Positions 17,701 through 26,150 of a DNA stretch of 64,000 nt are shown here, one piece after another; positions within the stretch are counted from its first letter, which is position 1, and each line of letters opens with the position of its first letter. A model generated the notes under the pieces. That model was given only the letters and a program-made list of their open reading frames with translations, was not told where the DNA came from and ran no database searches. Origin of the DNA: Lentzea flava (lineage in GTDB: Bacteria > Actinomycetota > Actinomycetes > Mycobacteriales > Pseudonocardiaceae). The position numbers and the translations under genes are program-made. The stretch is taken from the NCBI RefSeq assembly GCF_014648475.1, contig NZ_BMRE01000004.1, forward strand, positions 186,001 to 250,000. The letters run 5' to 3'.

Positions 17701-18522
17701 GAGCTGCTCAGACGAAGACGACAACGCGTGTGCTGCGGCACCCAGCACGCGTTGCGCATAGGTGCGTTGGACGTCGGCGAGACGCTCGGCGGTGGCGATC
17801 TCCTCGTCGAGCCTGCGCAGCTCCTCGCGCTGCCGGTCGAGCCGTTCGAAGCCCTCGGCGATCTCGGTGAGATCCGACTGGTCCAGCGGCGGAAGCGCCT
17901 TGGACAGCAACGACGACAGCACGCTCGGGTCGAGCCGCTCGGACAGCTTCGGCGTCCGCAGCTGCAGCAGCGCGGTGATCAACGAGTCGTACCGCTGCTC
18001 GCTCACGCCGGGGAACAACGTCGTGCGCACCGTGTGCCGGTAGTCGGCCGGAGAGGCGTGCACAACGCCGTGCTCACCAATCGCCGCAATGAGATCCGTC
18101 TTGGTCAACGGCCGTCCGGCCTCGTTGACCAGCGCGAGGTCCCCGACGCGTTGGCTGGTGGTGAAGTACGTGGCGTTGACGTTGGACGTGTTCGTCGTCG
18201 CCTGCAGCCGCGCACCGCACGTGAACCACTCTTCGCCGTGCTGGAACTCCAGCCACACGTAGCCGACGCGGGTGCTGCCCTGGTTGCCCTCGCCCATGAG
18301 GTTCCAGTGCATGGTGCGGTCCGCGCTGCCGAACGTCGACAGGCGGTGCGGGCGCAGGTTCGCGTCGAAGAGGTACGGCAGCAGCAGCTCGAGCGCCTTG
18401 GACTTGCCCGTGCCGTTGGGCCCTCTGAGCAGCAGTCTTCCCTGGTGGAACGTGAAGATCTCGTCGTAGTAGCGCCAGACGTTGATGATCCCGGCGCGGC
18501 TGGGGTGCCACCGGTCAGTCAT
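14740..18522 (-). CDS. jetC: JetC, second copy: SMC/MukB-like ATPase (TIGR02680 type)
   Basis: The SMC-like motor of the second Wadjet module, 1,260 residues. It has an N-terminal ATPase half with Walker A GPNGTGKS (34-41) and two very long coiled coils around a hinge (GAPLWRLVNF ... AALEASGLLDAWLTP near the middle). The C-terminal ATPase half shows the ABC signature SGGEK (about 1154) and Walker B ILLDEVF with Asp1187 and Glu1188. Wadjet JetC dimers extrude DNA loops to recognise small circular plasmids. The ATG at 18522 is chosen because it overlaps the jetB stop by 8 bp. It shares the hinge and head plan with the first copy (22203-26150) but little else, so the duplication is old. No jetD follows. 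Confidence 0.93.
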   Translation of the reverse strand: MTDRWHPSRAGIINVWRYYDEIFTFHQGRLLLRGPNGTGKSKALELLLPYLFDANLRPHRLSTFGSADRTMHWNLMGEGNQGSTRVGYVWLEFQHGEEWFTCGARLQATTNTSNVNATYFTTSQRVGDLALVNEAGRPLTKTDLIAAIGEHGVVHASPADYRHTVRTTLFPGVSEQRYDSLITALLQLRTPKLSERLDPSVLSSLLSKALPPLDQSDLTEIAEGFERLDRQREELRRLDEEIATAERLADVQRTYAQRVLGAAAHALSSSSEQLEDLTRAARMSERRYQRQVALADEAFEQLAVLGREASAVDAEIAGISDLPAYQEGKQLDLLRQQHSAAVHRAGEAAAHAAKLRALAVTDEERAAQAKADAAARAEDVRRSSVEAREAAERAGMLSVFEEIDAGTDARAGRQLLSDAADARTAEINAVMRAIAVHERAVDARDAARQRLDETREELELATDAEVVAQQAFEQAFAKFGADFETWAHGCTELRVSEHGEVIEAAALAREDFSAIESRLSETRAALNGQLAQYNAIREKLANQVDVPPPAPYTRNAEYRSSAVGAPLWRLVNFRPGTPPDVCAAVEAALEASGLLDAWLTPGNSFGLSDQDRFAEPLLAAPAPGTTLLEVLVTDDDRAHRFLEGIAFGETATGHTAAIGADGTWRLANVHGSWSKPSPTYIGADSRQRARAGRIAELTGLIEQLATELADVDAALSQIAVRRATLAGELARQPSTDPVEIAEEHRTKAQLRCAARKDAVAAATRQVSEADALVAQTQRMINGDVSVNLDAVAAFRTAGHRWLDDRHDALGAEALAAEAMNRSSASSALADEAEEAAAARQQEAADLAITLETVERSAGSEFHALDQQLITLRTKALELAEQRETLQDKQTALARTLGTLEEKRKVDASRAAEAAAVRDAAEARYRHLTSGHLPADAGDVPEGAVDARLIRDAESRLSLAGHDAQQQLAGRIDLSLDPDDDVTVLTATLDDARMGAHALLQALRAERDRMRTHITDAERDRFDQTLTGDTRRHIAKRIQGASELVDTMNQRLERVQTASGIRVQLVWQVDPQLPPGTREARDLLLRSDLDASERAVLHQFFRERVEEARAHDTATGWEQQLAQVLDYTTWHQFVVKVDRGDGWVPVTKRVHGALSGGEKAIVLHLPLFAAAAAHYHATPTSPRLILLDEVFVGVDATNRGQLLELLVAFDLDLVLTSDHEWCDYRELTGIAIHQLTTGTDGDDAVTTVRFTWDGHSLKADD

Positions 18523-19600
18523 GCTGCTCCTCCACCGCGTACCTGGCCGCCGCGGGCAGCCGTCGAACGGTGCCGTTCTCCTCACGCGCGAGCCCGAACG
18601 CCTCCAGCAGCGCGAGGCCGTCCGCCGCCAGCCTGCCCGCCCCGCCGTCCGACTGGTAGGCCTTGGCCCAGTTGCGGAACTTCGTCAGCAATTCGCGTGC
18701 TTCCTCGACGAGGTCCTCTGTGGTCGCAGGACCACGTGCCAACCGGTCGAGCAACAACAACGCGGCGACCTTCGCGTGGCTGTCGTCGTCGGGAAACCTC
18801 GTGTCCGTGGCGATAGCGTCGGCATCGACCACGAGAAACCCCTCGGCGCGTTCCTCCAACGTGCACCCGGCGAGCCCGATGCCCGTCTGAACGACCTTGC
18901 GCCCGGTGGGGGACGTCAGGAAGGCGAGCTGGCCCGCGGTCAGTTCGTCCCGGTACACGACGGGGTCGTCCATGAGCCGGCGCATCGTGGAGTGCCGTTG
19001 CCACAAGCTCCGGTGCGCGGCCTCGTACCGGGTCTCGCGAGTGAGGTCCTCGATGCTGTCCACAGTGGACGGCGAAACCGGCGCGGCCAGCAGCCGCGTG
19101 ATGATCACCGGATCGCTGCGCAGGTGCGTCCCGTCGTTCTCGACGGCGCCGCGTTCTTCGAGGAAGTCCAGCACGTCGGCGAACGCGGACCGGTCGGCGC
19201 GCCTGTCCGGGTCGAACGGCGGCAGGTCTTCCAGCGCAACGGTTTGTTCGATCCGGTCGGCCAGCGCGTCGGCGGTGATCGTCGTCGTGCTGAGCAACTC
19301 CGCACACGTGAGGCACAGCAACGTGTAGCGCCTGCGGTCGAAGCCTCGGGCAGGACGCGTCCGGTCGGGCCGCTGCGTGGTCTTGAACAGGCGCGCATAC
19401 CCGGCACGCGGCTCCACGAGCACACGCCAGCCGCAGTAGTAGTCGAACCACTTCACGATCGGTTCGCGGCGCCTTCTGACGAGGTCGAACCCGTCCGGAT
19501 CGTGCACGGCGGCGAGCAACGGCCGTGCGAGCAACAGCCGCACACCGCGCGCCACCTCCTCGCTCTCCAGCCGGGCGAGCTGATTCCCCGTCCTGCTCAT
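18515..19600 (-). CDS. jetB: JetB, second copy: MukE-like subunit (DUF2398/TIGR02678 type)
   Basis: A 361-residue kleisin-associated subunit of the second Wadjet module, belonging to the DUF2398 family. The start MSRTGNQLARLESEE at ATG 19600 forms an ATGA overlap with the jetA stop. Landmarks shared with the first copy are RLLLARPLLAAVHDPDGFDL followed by VKWFDYYCGWRVLVE, an RRRYTLLCL block, and the central MRRLMDDPVVYRDEL, which matches the TRQLLDEPVLYYDEL region of the other copy. Winged-helix folds of MukE type are expected from the family. It probably bridges JetA and the JetC heads. Confidence 0.92.
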   Translation of the reverse strand: MSRTGNQLARLESEEVARGVRLLLARPLLAAVHDPDGFDLVRRRREPIVKWFDYYCGWRVLVEPRAGYARLFKTTQRPDRTRPARGFDRRRYTLLCLTCAELLSTTTITADALADRIEQTVALEDLPPFDPDRRADRSAFADVLDFLEERGAVENDGTHLRSDPVIITRLLAAPVSPSTVDSIEDLTRETRYEAAHRSLWQRHSTMRRLMDDPVVYRDELTAGQLAFLTSPTGRKVVQTGIGLAGCTLEERAEGFLVVDADAIATDTRFPDDDSHAKVAALLLLDRLARGPATTEDLVEEARELLTKFRNWAKAYQSDGGAGRLAADGLALLEAFGLAREENGTVRRLPAAARYAVEEQHD

Positions 19601-21006
19601 CGGCTTTGCACGTCGATCACGTAGTCGGGCCCGCTCAAGGTGCCCTTCTGGGTGGTGATGGTCGCCCAGCCGCGAGCGTTGCGGAGATTGATCTGCATCC
19701 GCCCGTCCGTCGTCCCGGCAGTGCGCGTGCCGGTGCTGTCCGGATCGCTGCCGAGCGCCCGCCCGACCAGGTCGATGAGCCGGTGGAAGGTGTCGTGGTC
19801 GAGGTTGGTGAGCGTGGAGATCCTGATGGGCCCGTCGGTCTGGATCTGCCGCCACGCGTGCTCGAGCTCTTCGCGTTCCTTTTCCGCTTGCCGGCGGCGG
19901 TTGCGGCGCACCTCGTCGACGTTGCGGATCTTGCCGGTGCTGCCGATGTGCTCCTGCTTGCCGGTGGCCCGCAGCTGCGGCGACAACTGCACAGGAGGCG
20001 TGTTGTGCCACGGCTCGGCGCTCGGAATCAGCTCCCCGTCGGCGTGCGCGAGGTGGGCGTGCCGCGCGGAGAAGAGCCCGAACGCGGCGTTGAACAGCTC
20101 GTGCGCCTCGTCCTCGGTGTTCGTCCGGGCGAACCACCTGGCCAGCGCCCTGAAGTCGGCGGCCGTGTTCGTCGGACGCTTCCGCTGCTCGCTGATCCGG
20201 TCGAGCACCCTCAGCAGCCCGACGATCGCCTTCCGCGCGACGTCCTGCAGCTCGTCGGCCTTCGAAGGCGTGTCGTGGAACCAGGCCTTGAGGCTGTCCC
20301 AGGCTTCCGTCCGGGCTTGGAGCCAGTTCTCGTCGTCGTACAGGTCGGCGCCGTTTCGCGCGTCTTCGTGCAGTTTGACGGGATCGATGCCGTCGATCTT
20401 CTCGCGGATCTGCTGCTTGCGCGCGTCCAGGTCGGCGATGAAGCCGCGCAGGTAGGTGATCGTCGTGCGCTTGACGTCCTGGAACGTGGCGAGGTCGTGC
20501 TCGTCCCTGAGGAGCCGCTGCAGCTCGCCGTTGAACCTGGTGGTGTTCGTCTGCAGCGCCTTGACGTGGGCTTCCAGCTCCTGCAGCGCCGTGAACGTGC
20601 GGCGGTCGTCCTGCGGCTTGCTCAGCTCGTCGAGCCGGTCCGCGATCGCGTCGAGCACCGCGGTCTGCAGCGAGCCGCTGCTGGTCAGGGTCTCGAGCGC
20701 GTGCTGAACGCCGGCGTACGCCGCCTCACCGTGTTTCGTCAGCCCGTACCGGTGCTGGGTGCTGTCGATCAGGCCCCACTGACGCAGAGCAGCGAGCGAC
20801 GTGGCCAGGTCGTCGTCCGTCACCTGCTCGGCCCAGCCGGCGTCCCTGAGCCGCAGCTGCACGTCGTCGAGCGTCAGCGACGTCTCCAAGCGCTCGTTCG
20901 CCAGGCCGAACGCCCGCAGCACAGCGGTGTGCAGCTCAGCGCGCTCGGCCGTGGTGAAGCGGAACAGGTCCGCGGGCACCCGTGGAGACGTGGTCACGTG
21001 GCTCAC
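19597..21006 (-). CDS. jetA: JetA, second copy: kleisin (DUF2397/TIGR02677 type)
   Basis: A 469-residue MukF-like kleisin of the DUF2397 family. The N-terminus looks like a winged helix (LFRFTTAERAELHTAVLRAF ... LRQWGLIDSTQHRYGLTKHG), the centre is long and helical, and the C-terminus is a beta-rich wing (GRMQINLRNARGWATI). The block FRALARWFARTNTEDEAHEL with AAFGLFSARH is conserved with the first copy. It begins with GTG, preceded by GAAGGAAG at a suitable distance, and lies 33 bp behind jetD. It therefore appears to belong to the same transcript as the first module. Confidence 0.92.
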   Translation of the reverse strand: MSHVTTSPRVPADLFRFTTAERAELHTAVLRAFGLANERLETSLTLDDVQLRLRDAGWAEQVTDDDLATSLAALRQWGLIDSTQHRYGLTKHGEAAYAGVQHALETLTSSGSLQTAVLDAIADRLDELSKPQDDRRTFTALQELEAHVKALQTNTTRFNGELQRLLRDEHDLATFQDVKRTTITYLRGFIADLDARKQQIREKIDGIDPVKLHEDARNGADLYDDENWLQARTEAWDSLKAWFHDTPSKADELQDVARKAIVGLLRVLDRISEQRKRPTNTAADFRALARWFARTNTEDEAHELFNAAFGLFSARHAHLAHADGELIPSAEPWHNTPPVQLSPQLRATGKQEHIGSTGKIRNVDEVRRNRRRQAEKEREELEHAWRQIQTDGPIRISTLTNLDHDTFHRLIDLVGRALGSDPDSTGTRTAGTTDGRMQINLRNARGWATITTQKGTLSGPDYVIDVQSR

Positions 21007-21039
21007 CGTACTTCCTTCGGGTGACGCGGTGAGCGGCCA

Positions 21040-22206
21040 TCAGGCCGAGAGATCGTTCAGAAGGTCGTCCAGCACCAGTTCCTCCTCGACACGGCGTCCG
21101 GCGAGGTGCATCGCCGTCGTCAGTGCGGGATCCCAACGGGCTTCGACCGGTGTTCCGGTGAGCGGCCTGCCGACGTCACCGGCAGCGAGATACGACGCGG
21201 TGTCGAAACGCCACGGTGTGAAGGGCACGCGGTCGTGCAACACGTTCGCGATGCGGATGCCGCCCCAGTCGAAGTCGCCGTGGTAACGCAGGGTCCCGCG
21301 CGCGGAGACGATCAAGCGGAGCAAATGCATCACCGCAGCACTCGGCTGGCCGCTCGTGCAGACCAACGGCGGGCAGGACGGCCCCAGGTGGTCGGCGGCG
21401 GCCGCCACGACGACGGGATTCTCGCAGACGAAGACATCCAGTGGGGCAAGGCGCGGGGGATCACGGACGAGTTGGCGCAGCGTGAGGTGCACCGGCTGGC
21501 CGAGCCACGCCTCCAGACCTCGGTGCCCGGTGAGGCCCAGGGTGATGACCGTGGTGGACAGCTCGTCGCGCATCAGGCCGACCGATGCCCAGACCTCACG
21601 ACGCCATTCCGCGCCGCTGCCGTCCGGCAGACCGGAGAGCACGCGGGCGGCCCGCAGCGCGAGCGTCGCCAGTGACCGGTCGTCGTCCAGCGCGTGGGCG
21701 TCACCCGTCGTGCGCGCGGCGAACCGGCCGATCGGCTCGCCCGGCGACGGCAGCTGTCGCACGACGACGTCCAACATGGCCAGCAGATCGGCCGCACGTT
21801 GTGGGGTCGGTGCGAGGCGTTTGATGACGCCACTGGCGCGCAACGACAGTGCCCACTCGGCGAGGCGCGTGTCCGTCAGTTCCGCGAAGGCCTTGTCCCA
21901 CAGCCCCTCCAGGTCGCCGGCCTCCGGAAGCGGGCCGGTCAGTTCGAGCACCGCCGACGCGAGCCCGTCCGGGTGGGCACCGGATCGGCGCAGCACGTCG
22001 TCGACGGCGGGCAACGACACGCTCAACGTCCGGCCAGGGCGTGGCGCCCGGCCGAGCAGGCGATGCACGGCTTGCCGTTGCTCTTCCGTCGGGTTCGAGA
22101 GAGTCACGGCGATGTCGAGCGGCTCGTCACGTTCGAGGCGTTTGCGCACCCGAGCGACGAGCCAGGCCAGCTCGTCGCCGCCGAGCAAGCGGTGCAGTCT
22201 CGTCAT
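21040..22206 (-). CDS. jetD: JetD: Toprim-type nuclease (DUF3323/DUF2399, TIGR02679)
   Basis: The 388-residue nuclease subunit of Wadjet. An N-terminal DUF3323 region (WLVARVRKRLERDEPLDIAV) leads to a C-terminal DUF2399 Toprim-like domain. Its metal ligands are visible as Glu262 in FVCENPVV and the D-x-D pair Asp311/Asp313 in YHGDFDWGGIRIA. In characterised systems JetD cleaves the plasmid once JetABC has extruded it. The ATG at 22206 forms an ATGA overlap with the stop of jetC. It is the only jetD in the window although two jetABC sets are present, so it may serve both. Confidence 0.94.
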   Translation of the reverse strand: MTRLHRLLGGDELAWLVARVRKRLERDEPLDIAVTLSNPTEEQRQAVHRLLGRAPRPGRTLSVSLPAVDDVLRRSGAHPDGLASAVLELTGPLPEAGDLEGLWDKAFAELTDTRLAEWALSLRASGVIKRLAPTPQRAADLLAMLDVVVRQLPSPGEPIGRFAARTTGDAHALDDDRSLATLALRAARVLSGLPDGSGAEWRREVWASVGLMRDELSTTVITLGLTGHRGLEAWLGQPVHLTLRQLVRDPPRLAPLDVFVCENPVVVAAAADHLGPSCPPLVCTSGQPSAAVMHLLRLIVSARGTLRYHGDFDWGGIRIANVLHDRVPFTPWRFDTASYLAAGDVGRPLTGTPVEARWDPALTTAMHLAGRRVEEELVLDDLLNDLSA

Positions 22207-25200
22207 CCGGCAGCCACTCTGACGCGGCGGTGGCCGGTCCACTCCCACGGCGTCACCAGCACGGCCGGGATGTCGTCGGTCCGGGACAGCTGGGCGATCG
22301 CGAGCCCAGGTACCTCGGGATAGCAGCCCCACTCGCGTTCGCTGGTCATCACGACATCCAGGTCGAATGCGGCCAGCAGGCCCATGCACTTCGCCCGTGA
22401 GTCGTCGTCGACACCCGCGAACGCCTCGTCCAGCGTCACCAGCCGGGGTGCGTGCGGATTGCCCGCGGAGGCGTAGTGCGAAGAGGCCGCGGCGAACAGC
22501 GGCACGCTCGCCGTCAGCACGCGCTCACCACCGGAAGCCGGGCCGATCGCGGTGCGCCACTGACCGTTCTGATGGCGCTGGATGACGAACCGGTGCCACT
22601 TGCGGTAGTCCAGCGCCTCGGTCAGGTGCTCCAGCCAGGTGCCGGAGGCGTTGCGGGACCGCACGTTCGCGATCTCCGCCTGCAGGAACTCGCCGACGGC
22701 CGAGCGATCCTCGTCGGACCACGCGTCGGAGGTCTGGCGCAGCAGGCGTTCCCTGGCGGTGGCCAGGCCGGTCGGTGCGTCGTCGGCGGGCTGCCACTGC
22801 AACCGCAGCCGCATGCCGGTGCTGGTCGGGCGGTCAGCCAGTTCGGCGTTCATCCGCGCCACCTGGGCCTCCGCTGCGGAGATCAGCTCCTGCAGCGTGC
22901 TCGCGACCTCGTTGACGAGGTGGTTCTCCAGAATCTCGCGCTCACGTTCGTCGAGGATCCGGCCGCGGTCCGCCACCTCGACCCGCAGCGCGTCGGTGAG
23001 CTCGGGCGTGCTCGTGGTGCGGCCCTGGAACAGGACGTCGACCACGATGCCGTCGTCCAGCAACCTCGCCGTCGCCGAGTTGCCGTGCCGTGACAACGTG
23101 TCCGTCAACGTCTTCAGCTCGTCGTTGACCTTGCGCTGGACGCGTTCCCACACCTGGTCGTCGTCGGCTTGGTCGGCGAGCTCACGGTCGATCAGCCTGG
23201 CCAGCCGGACGGTCGGGTCCGGCGCCCACTGCGCCGCCGGATCGGGTGTGGCGAGGTCGGGCAGCGCCACCCCGAGCAGTCCGGTCGTCGCGAAGCGCCG
23301 CAAGGACTCCGCCGCCTCGGCGCGGCTCGCCGTCGCTTCCTCCAGTTGTGTCTGGAGCGTGTCGAGCTGACCCTCGGCCTTGCCCCGGTTCGTGAGGGCG
23401 TCCGTGCGGCGGCCGTCCGCGGCGTTGCGATCGTCACCGCACTGCCTCAGCGCGTTCGCCACCTCGGCGAGCTGGCGCTGCAACTCGGCCACGGCGGAAC
23501 CGACGGTGGCCGCCAAGGTCTCGTGGTGCTCGGTGGCCGCTTCGCTCGCCAAGGCGGCTTCTGTCGCCTGCTCCTGTCGTGAGGCGTGGTCCTCAGTCGC
23601 GGAGGCGAGTTCGCAGCGAGCACGCTCGTCGTCACGGATCGCGTCGCTGTGGCGGCGCTGGGCGGGCCGGAGAGCCGCAATGGCGACGCGGTACCGGGCC
23701 AAGGCCTCCGACACCGCTTCGAGTTCACCGCGAGTGGCGGGCAGACCCACCTCGGCGGCTTCTTCGACGAGACGGCTCTGTGCCGTGCCGAAGAGAGCCG
23801 CGGCCTCGACGCGCCTCTCCTCCGCGATGCGCCGACGGTCGGCGAGGCGGCGTTGCTCGCCATCGATCGCGTGCAGGTCTGCGTGAGCCTTGCGCAACGC
23901 GGTGTCGTCCGGGCACGCCGCGATCTCGGCGGCGAGGGCGGCGCGCCGTTCGCGCAACTTCTGCCGCTCGGCCGCGATGATGGCCAGTTCCTCCTGCACG
24001 ACGAGGAGTTCGGCCCGCAACTCGGCCAGTCTGGCCAGCCGGGCGGCCTCGCGAGCACTGCGGCCGATGAACTCCGCCGACTGCTTGTGCCACGCGCCTT
24101 CCAGCACCCCGACGCGGAACCGGCCGGTGAGGTCGACCCAGTTCCGGCCGCCTCCCAGGCCGACGGTGGCGAGGATCGTGGAGACCTGGTCGTCCGCGCT
24201 CAGCACCGACGTCAGGTTCACCGGTTCGGCTTCGGCGGCACGCAGGAAGACGTCCTCGGTGTCGGGGGAGACCAGCTCGCCGTCCGGGGTCACCCACGCG
24301 TCCAGCAGGCCGGAGCCCTCCAACGCGGCTTCGAGTCCCGCCCGCTGGTCACCGGAGAGCTCCTCGGCGAAGTCGATCAACTGCCACAACGGTGCGCCGG
24401 GCCTGCCGTCGCGGTCGGCGCCACGGGTGTGGGGGACCGGTGGCACGCTGTCCTCGCCCGCCTCCAGCTTGGCGATCTGGTCGGCGAGATCCGCGCCGCG
24501 GCTGTGCGCGGCGGACTCGCGCGCCCTCGCGTCCGCCTCGGCGCCGGCCAGGACCGTGCTCGCGGCGTGTCCGGCGGCATCGACGGCGGCCTTCACCGGG
24601 TTCGGGCCATCCAGGGTCTCGACCCACAGGTCCAGCTCGGCCGGCACCTCGGCACGCAGTTCGACGGTGGCCGCGAGGTGCCGGCGAACCGCGGTCAGCA
24701 GTGCCAAGCCCTGCTGCCCGACGACGTCGATGGCCTCGGCGCGGCGCTCGGCGAGCGCGTCGGCCTCGGCAGCCAGCTCGTCCACCCGCTGCCTCGCTTG
24801 GTCCAGCTTCCCCCTCGCCTGGTCGACCGACGTGATCAGCGCGTCGACGTGCCGGACCGCCCGGTGCTGACGGTCGGCCGCACGATCCGCTTCGGCGTGG
24901 TCGTCGAGCACCGCTTCGTCCAGCAACGCGGCACGAGCGGCCTCGACAGCGCTGGTGTGGCAGGCTTCGAGGGCGCCTGCCGCGTCACGGAGGATCTCTG
25001 CCGCCTCGTTTGCCAGCCTGGTGCGATACGCGACGGTATCCGCGGCCCTGGCGGCTTCGGCGGTGAGCCGTCCGGCCTCACGCTGGAGCCGCTGAGCTTC
25101 CTGCGCGACCCGCTCCAACTCGCGTGCGCTGCGCATCTCGGGACTCGTTCGCAACGCCTCGTCGCGGGCTCGCAGGCGCACCGCGTGCTGTTCGAGCTGG

Positions 25201-26150
25201 TCGAGCTGGTTCTCGGCCTCGTCGAGGGCCTGCTGTGCCTGCGCGTGCGCTTCCTGCGCGGCCGTGAGCTCGCGGTTGACGCGTTCGTAGTTGGACTGCG
25301 CGTTGCGGGGTTGTGCTGCCCGCCGACGTGACGCCACGCGGGCATATCGCCGGTAGTGGCCGAGGAAGGACTCCGCCGCGTCCCGTGCCTCCGTCATGGC
25401 CTTGAGGGCGTCGCGGTCCTCCTCCAAGCTGCGGAAGGCCTCCGCGACGTCGGCGATGATCGCCTGGTCCAGCGGCGGCAGTGCCTCCGTCAGTGCGTTC
25501 GACAATGCCTTCTCGTTGGGACGCTTGGACAACTGCGGCGCACGGAGGTTGATCAACAGGTCGACGAGCGCGGCGTAGCGCTGCTCACCGAGTCCGAACA
25601 ACGCCTCGTCCACCGCACGCCGGTACTCCCGTGCCCGGTCGTAGACCGTGCCGTGTTCGCCGAGGGCATCGGCGAGCCGGTCACGCGCGAGCGCGGTGGT
25701 CGTGGCGTCGACCAGCGAGAGGTCCTGTCCGATCCGTTGCGACGTCACGAAGAACCAGTGCCGCGCGATGCCACGACCGGCCACCGCCTTCAGTCCACAA
25801 CCGATCGTGCGGTATTCCGCGATACCGTCGTCGTTGACTCTGCCGAACTCGAGCCACGTGTATCCCAGCCGCTCGGGATGCGGGTGCGCGCCACCGAGCA
25901 GGAGGTTCCACTCCATGCGCTTCTTCGGGTCGGCATCCGGCTCCACCCGATGCGGCGACAGCTCGCCGTCCAGCAGGAACGGCAACATCAACGCCAGCAC
26001 CTTGGACTTGCCGGTGCCGTTGTTGCCGCGCAGCAACAGCCGCCCGTCGCGGAACCGGAACTCCTCCTGGTCGTAGTAGAAGAGGTCGACCAGACCGGCA
26101 CGCAGCGGCTGCCAGCGAGCACGGGCGGGAAGGGGCAGCACGTCGGTCAC
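22203..26150 (-). CDS. jetC: JetC, first copy: SMC/MukB-like ATPase (TIGR02680 type)
   Basis: The loop-extruding motor of the first Wadjet module, 1,315 residues. Walker A is GNNGTGKS (42-49), followed by LALMLPFLLDGELSPHR. Alanine/glutamate/arginine-rich coiled coils run on both sides of a hinge (GAPLWQLIDF ... AALEGSGLLDAWVTP). The signature SGGER is at 1206-1210 and Walker B LVTLDEAF has Asp1241 and Glu1242. Starting at GTG 26150 it overlaps the jetB stop (GTGA) and itself overlaps jetD (ATGA), so translation is coupled throughout. A long reading on the opposite strand is a by-product of the coiled-coil code. Confidence 0.95.
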   Translation of the reverse strand: MTDVLPLPARARWQPLRAGLVDLFYYDQEEFRFRDGRLLLRGNNGTGKSKVLALMLPFLLDGELSPHRVEPDADPKKRMEWNLLLGGAHPHPERLGYTWLEFGRVNDDGIAEYRTIGCGLKAVAGRGIARHWFFVTSQRIGQDLSLVDATTTALARDRLADALGEHGTVYDRAREYRRAVDEALFGLGEQRYAALVDLLINLRAPQLSKRPNEKALSNALTEALPPLDQAIIADVAEAFRSLEEDRDALKAMTEARDAAESFLGHYRRYARVASRRRAAQPRNAQSNYERVNRELTAAQEAHAQAQQALDEAENQLDQLEQHAVRLRARDEALRTSPEMRSARELERVAQEAQRLQREAGRLTAEAARAADTVAYRTRLANEAAEILRDAAGALEACHTSAVEAARAALLDEAVLDDHAEADRAADRQHRAVRHVDALITSVDQARGKLDQARQRVDELAAEADALAERRAEAIDVVGQQGLALLTAVRRHLAATVELRAEVPAELDLWVETLDGPNPVKAAVDAAGHAASTVLAGAEADARARESAAHSRGADLADQIAKLEAGEDSVPPVPHTRGADRDGRPGAPLWQLIDFAEELSGDQRAGLEAALEGSGLLDAWVTPDGELVSPDTEDVFLRAAEAEPVNLTSVLSADDQVSTILATVGLGGGRNWVDLTGRFRVGVLEGAWHKQSAEFIGRSAREAARLARLAELRAELLVVQEELAIIAAERQKLRERRAALAAEIAACPDDTALRKAHADLHAIDGEQRRLADRRRIAEERRVEAAALFGTAQSRLVEEAAEVGLPATRGELEAVSEALARYRVAIAALRPAQRRHSDAIRDDERARCELASATEDHASRQEQATEAALASEAATEHHETLAATVGSAVAELQRQLAEVANALRQCGDDRNAADGRRTDALTNRGKAEGQLDTLQTQLEEATASRAEAAESLRRFATTGLLGVALPDLATPDPAAQWAPDPTVRLARLIDRELADQADDDQVWERVQRKVNDELKTLTDTLSRHGNSATARLLDDGIVVDVLFQGRTTSTPELTDALRVEVADRGRILDEREREILENHLVNEVASTLQELISAAEAQVARMNAELADRPTSTGMRLRLQWQPADDAPTGLATARERLLRQTSDAWSDEDRSAVGEFLQAEIANVRSRNASGTWLEHLTEALDYRKWHRFVIQRHQNGQWRTAIGPASGGERVLTASVPLFAAASSHYASAGNPHAPRLVTLDEAFAGVDDDSRAKCMGLLAAFDLDVVMTSEREWGCYPEVPGLAIAQLSRTDDIPAVLVTPWEWTGHRRVRVAAG

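Noticed and set aside
17029..18816. A 595-codon plus-strand frame inside the second jetC
   Set aside because: Same cause: antisense of coiled-coil code, Arg/Gly/Val-rich with no motifs.
23586..25331. A 581-codon plus-strand frame inside the first jetC
   Set aside because: It mirrors the coiled-coil region of the SMC protein; no domain, no ribosome-binding site, and the minus-strand reading has intact ATPase motifs.
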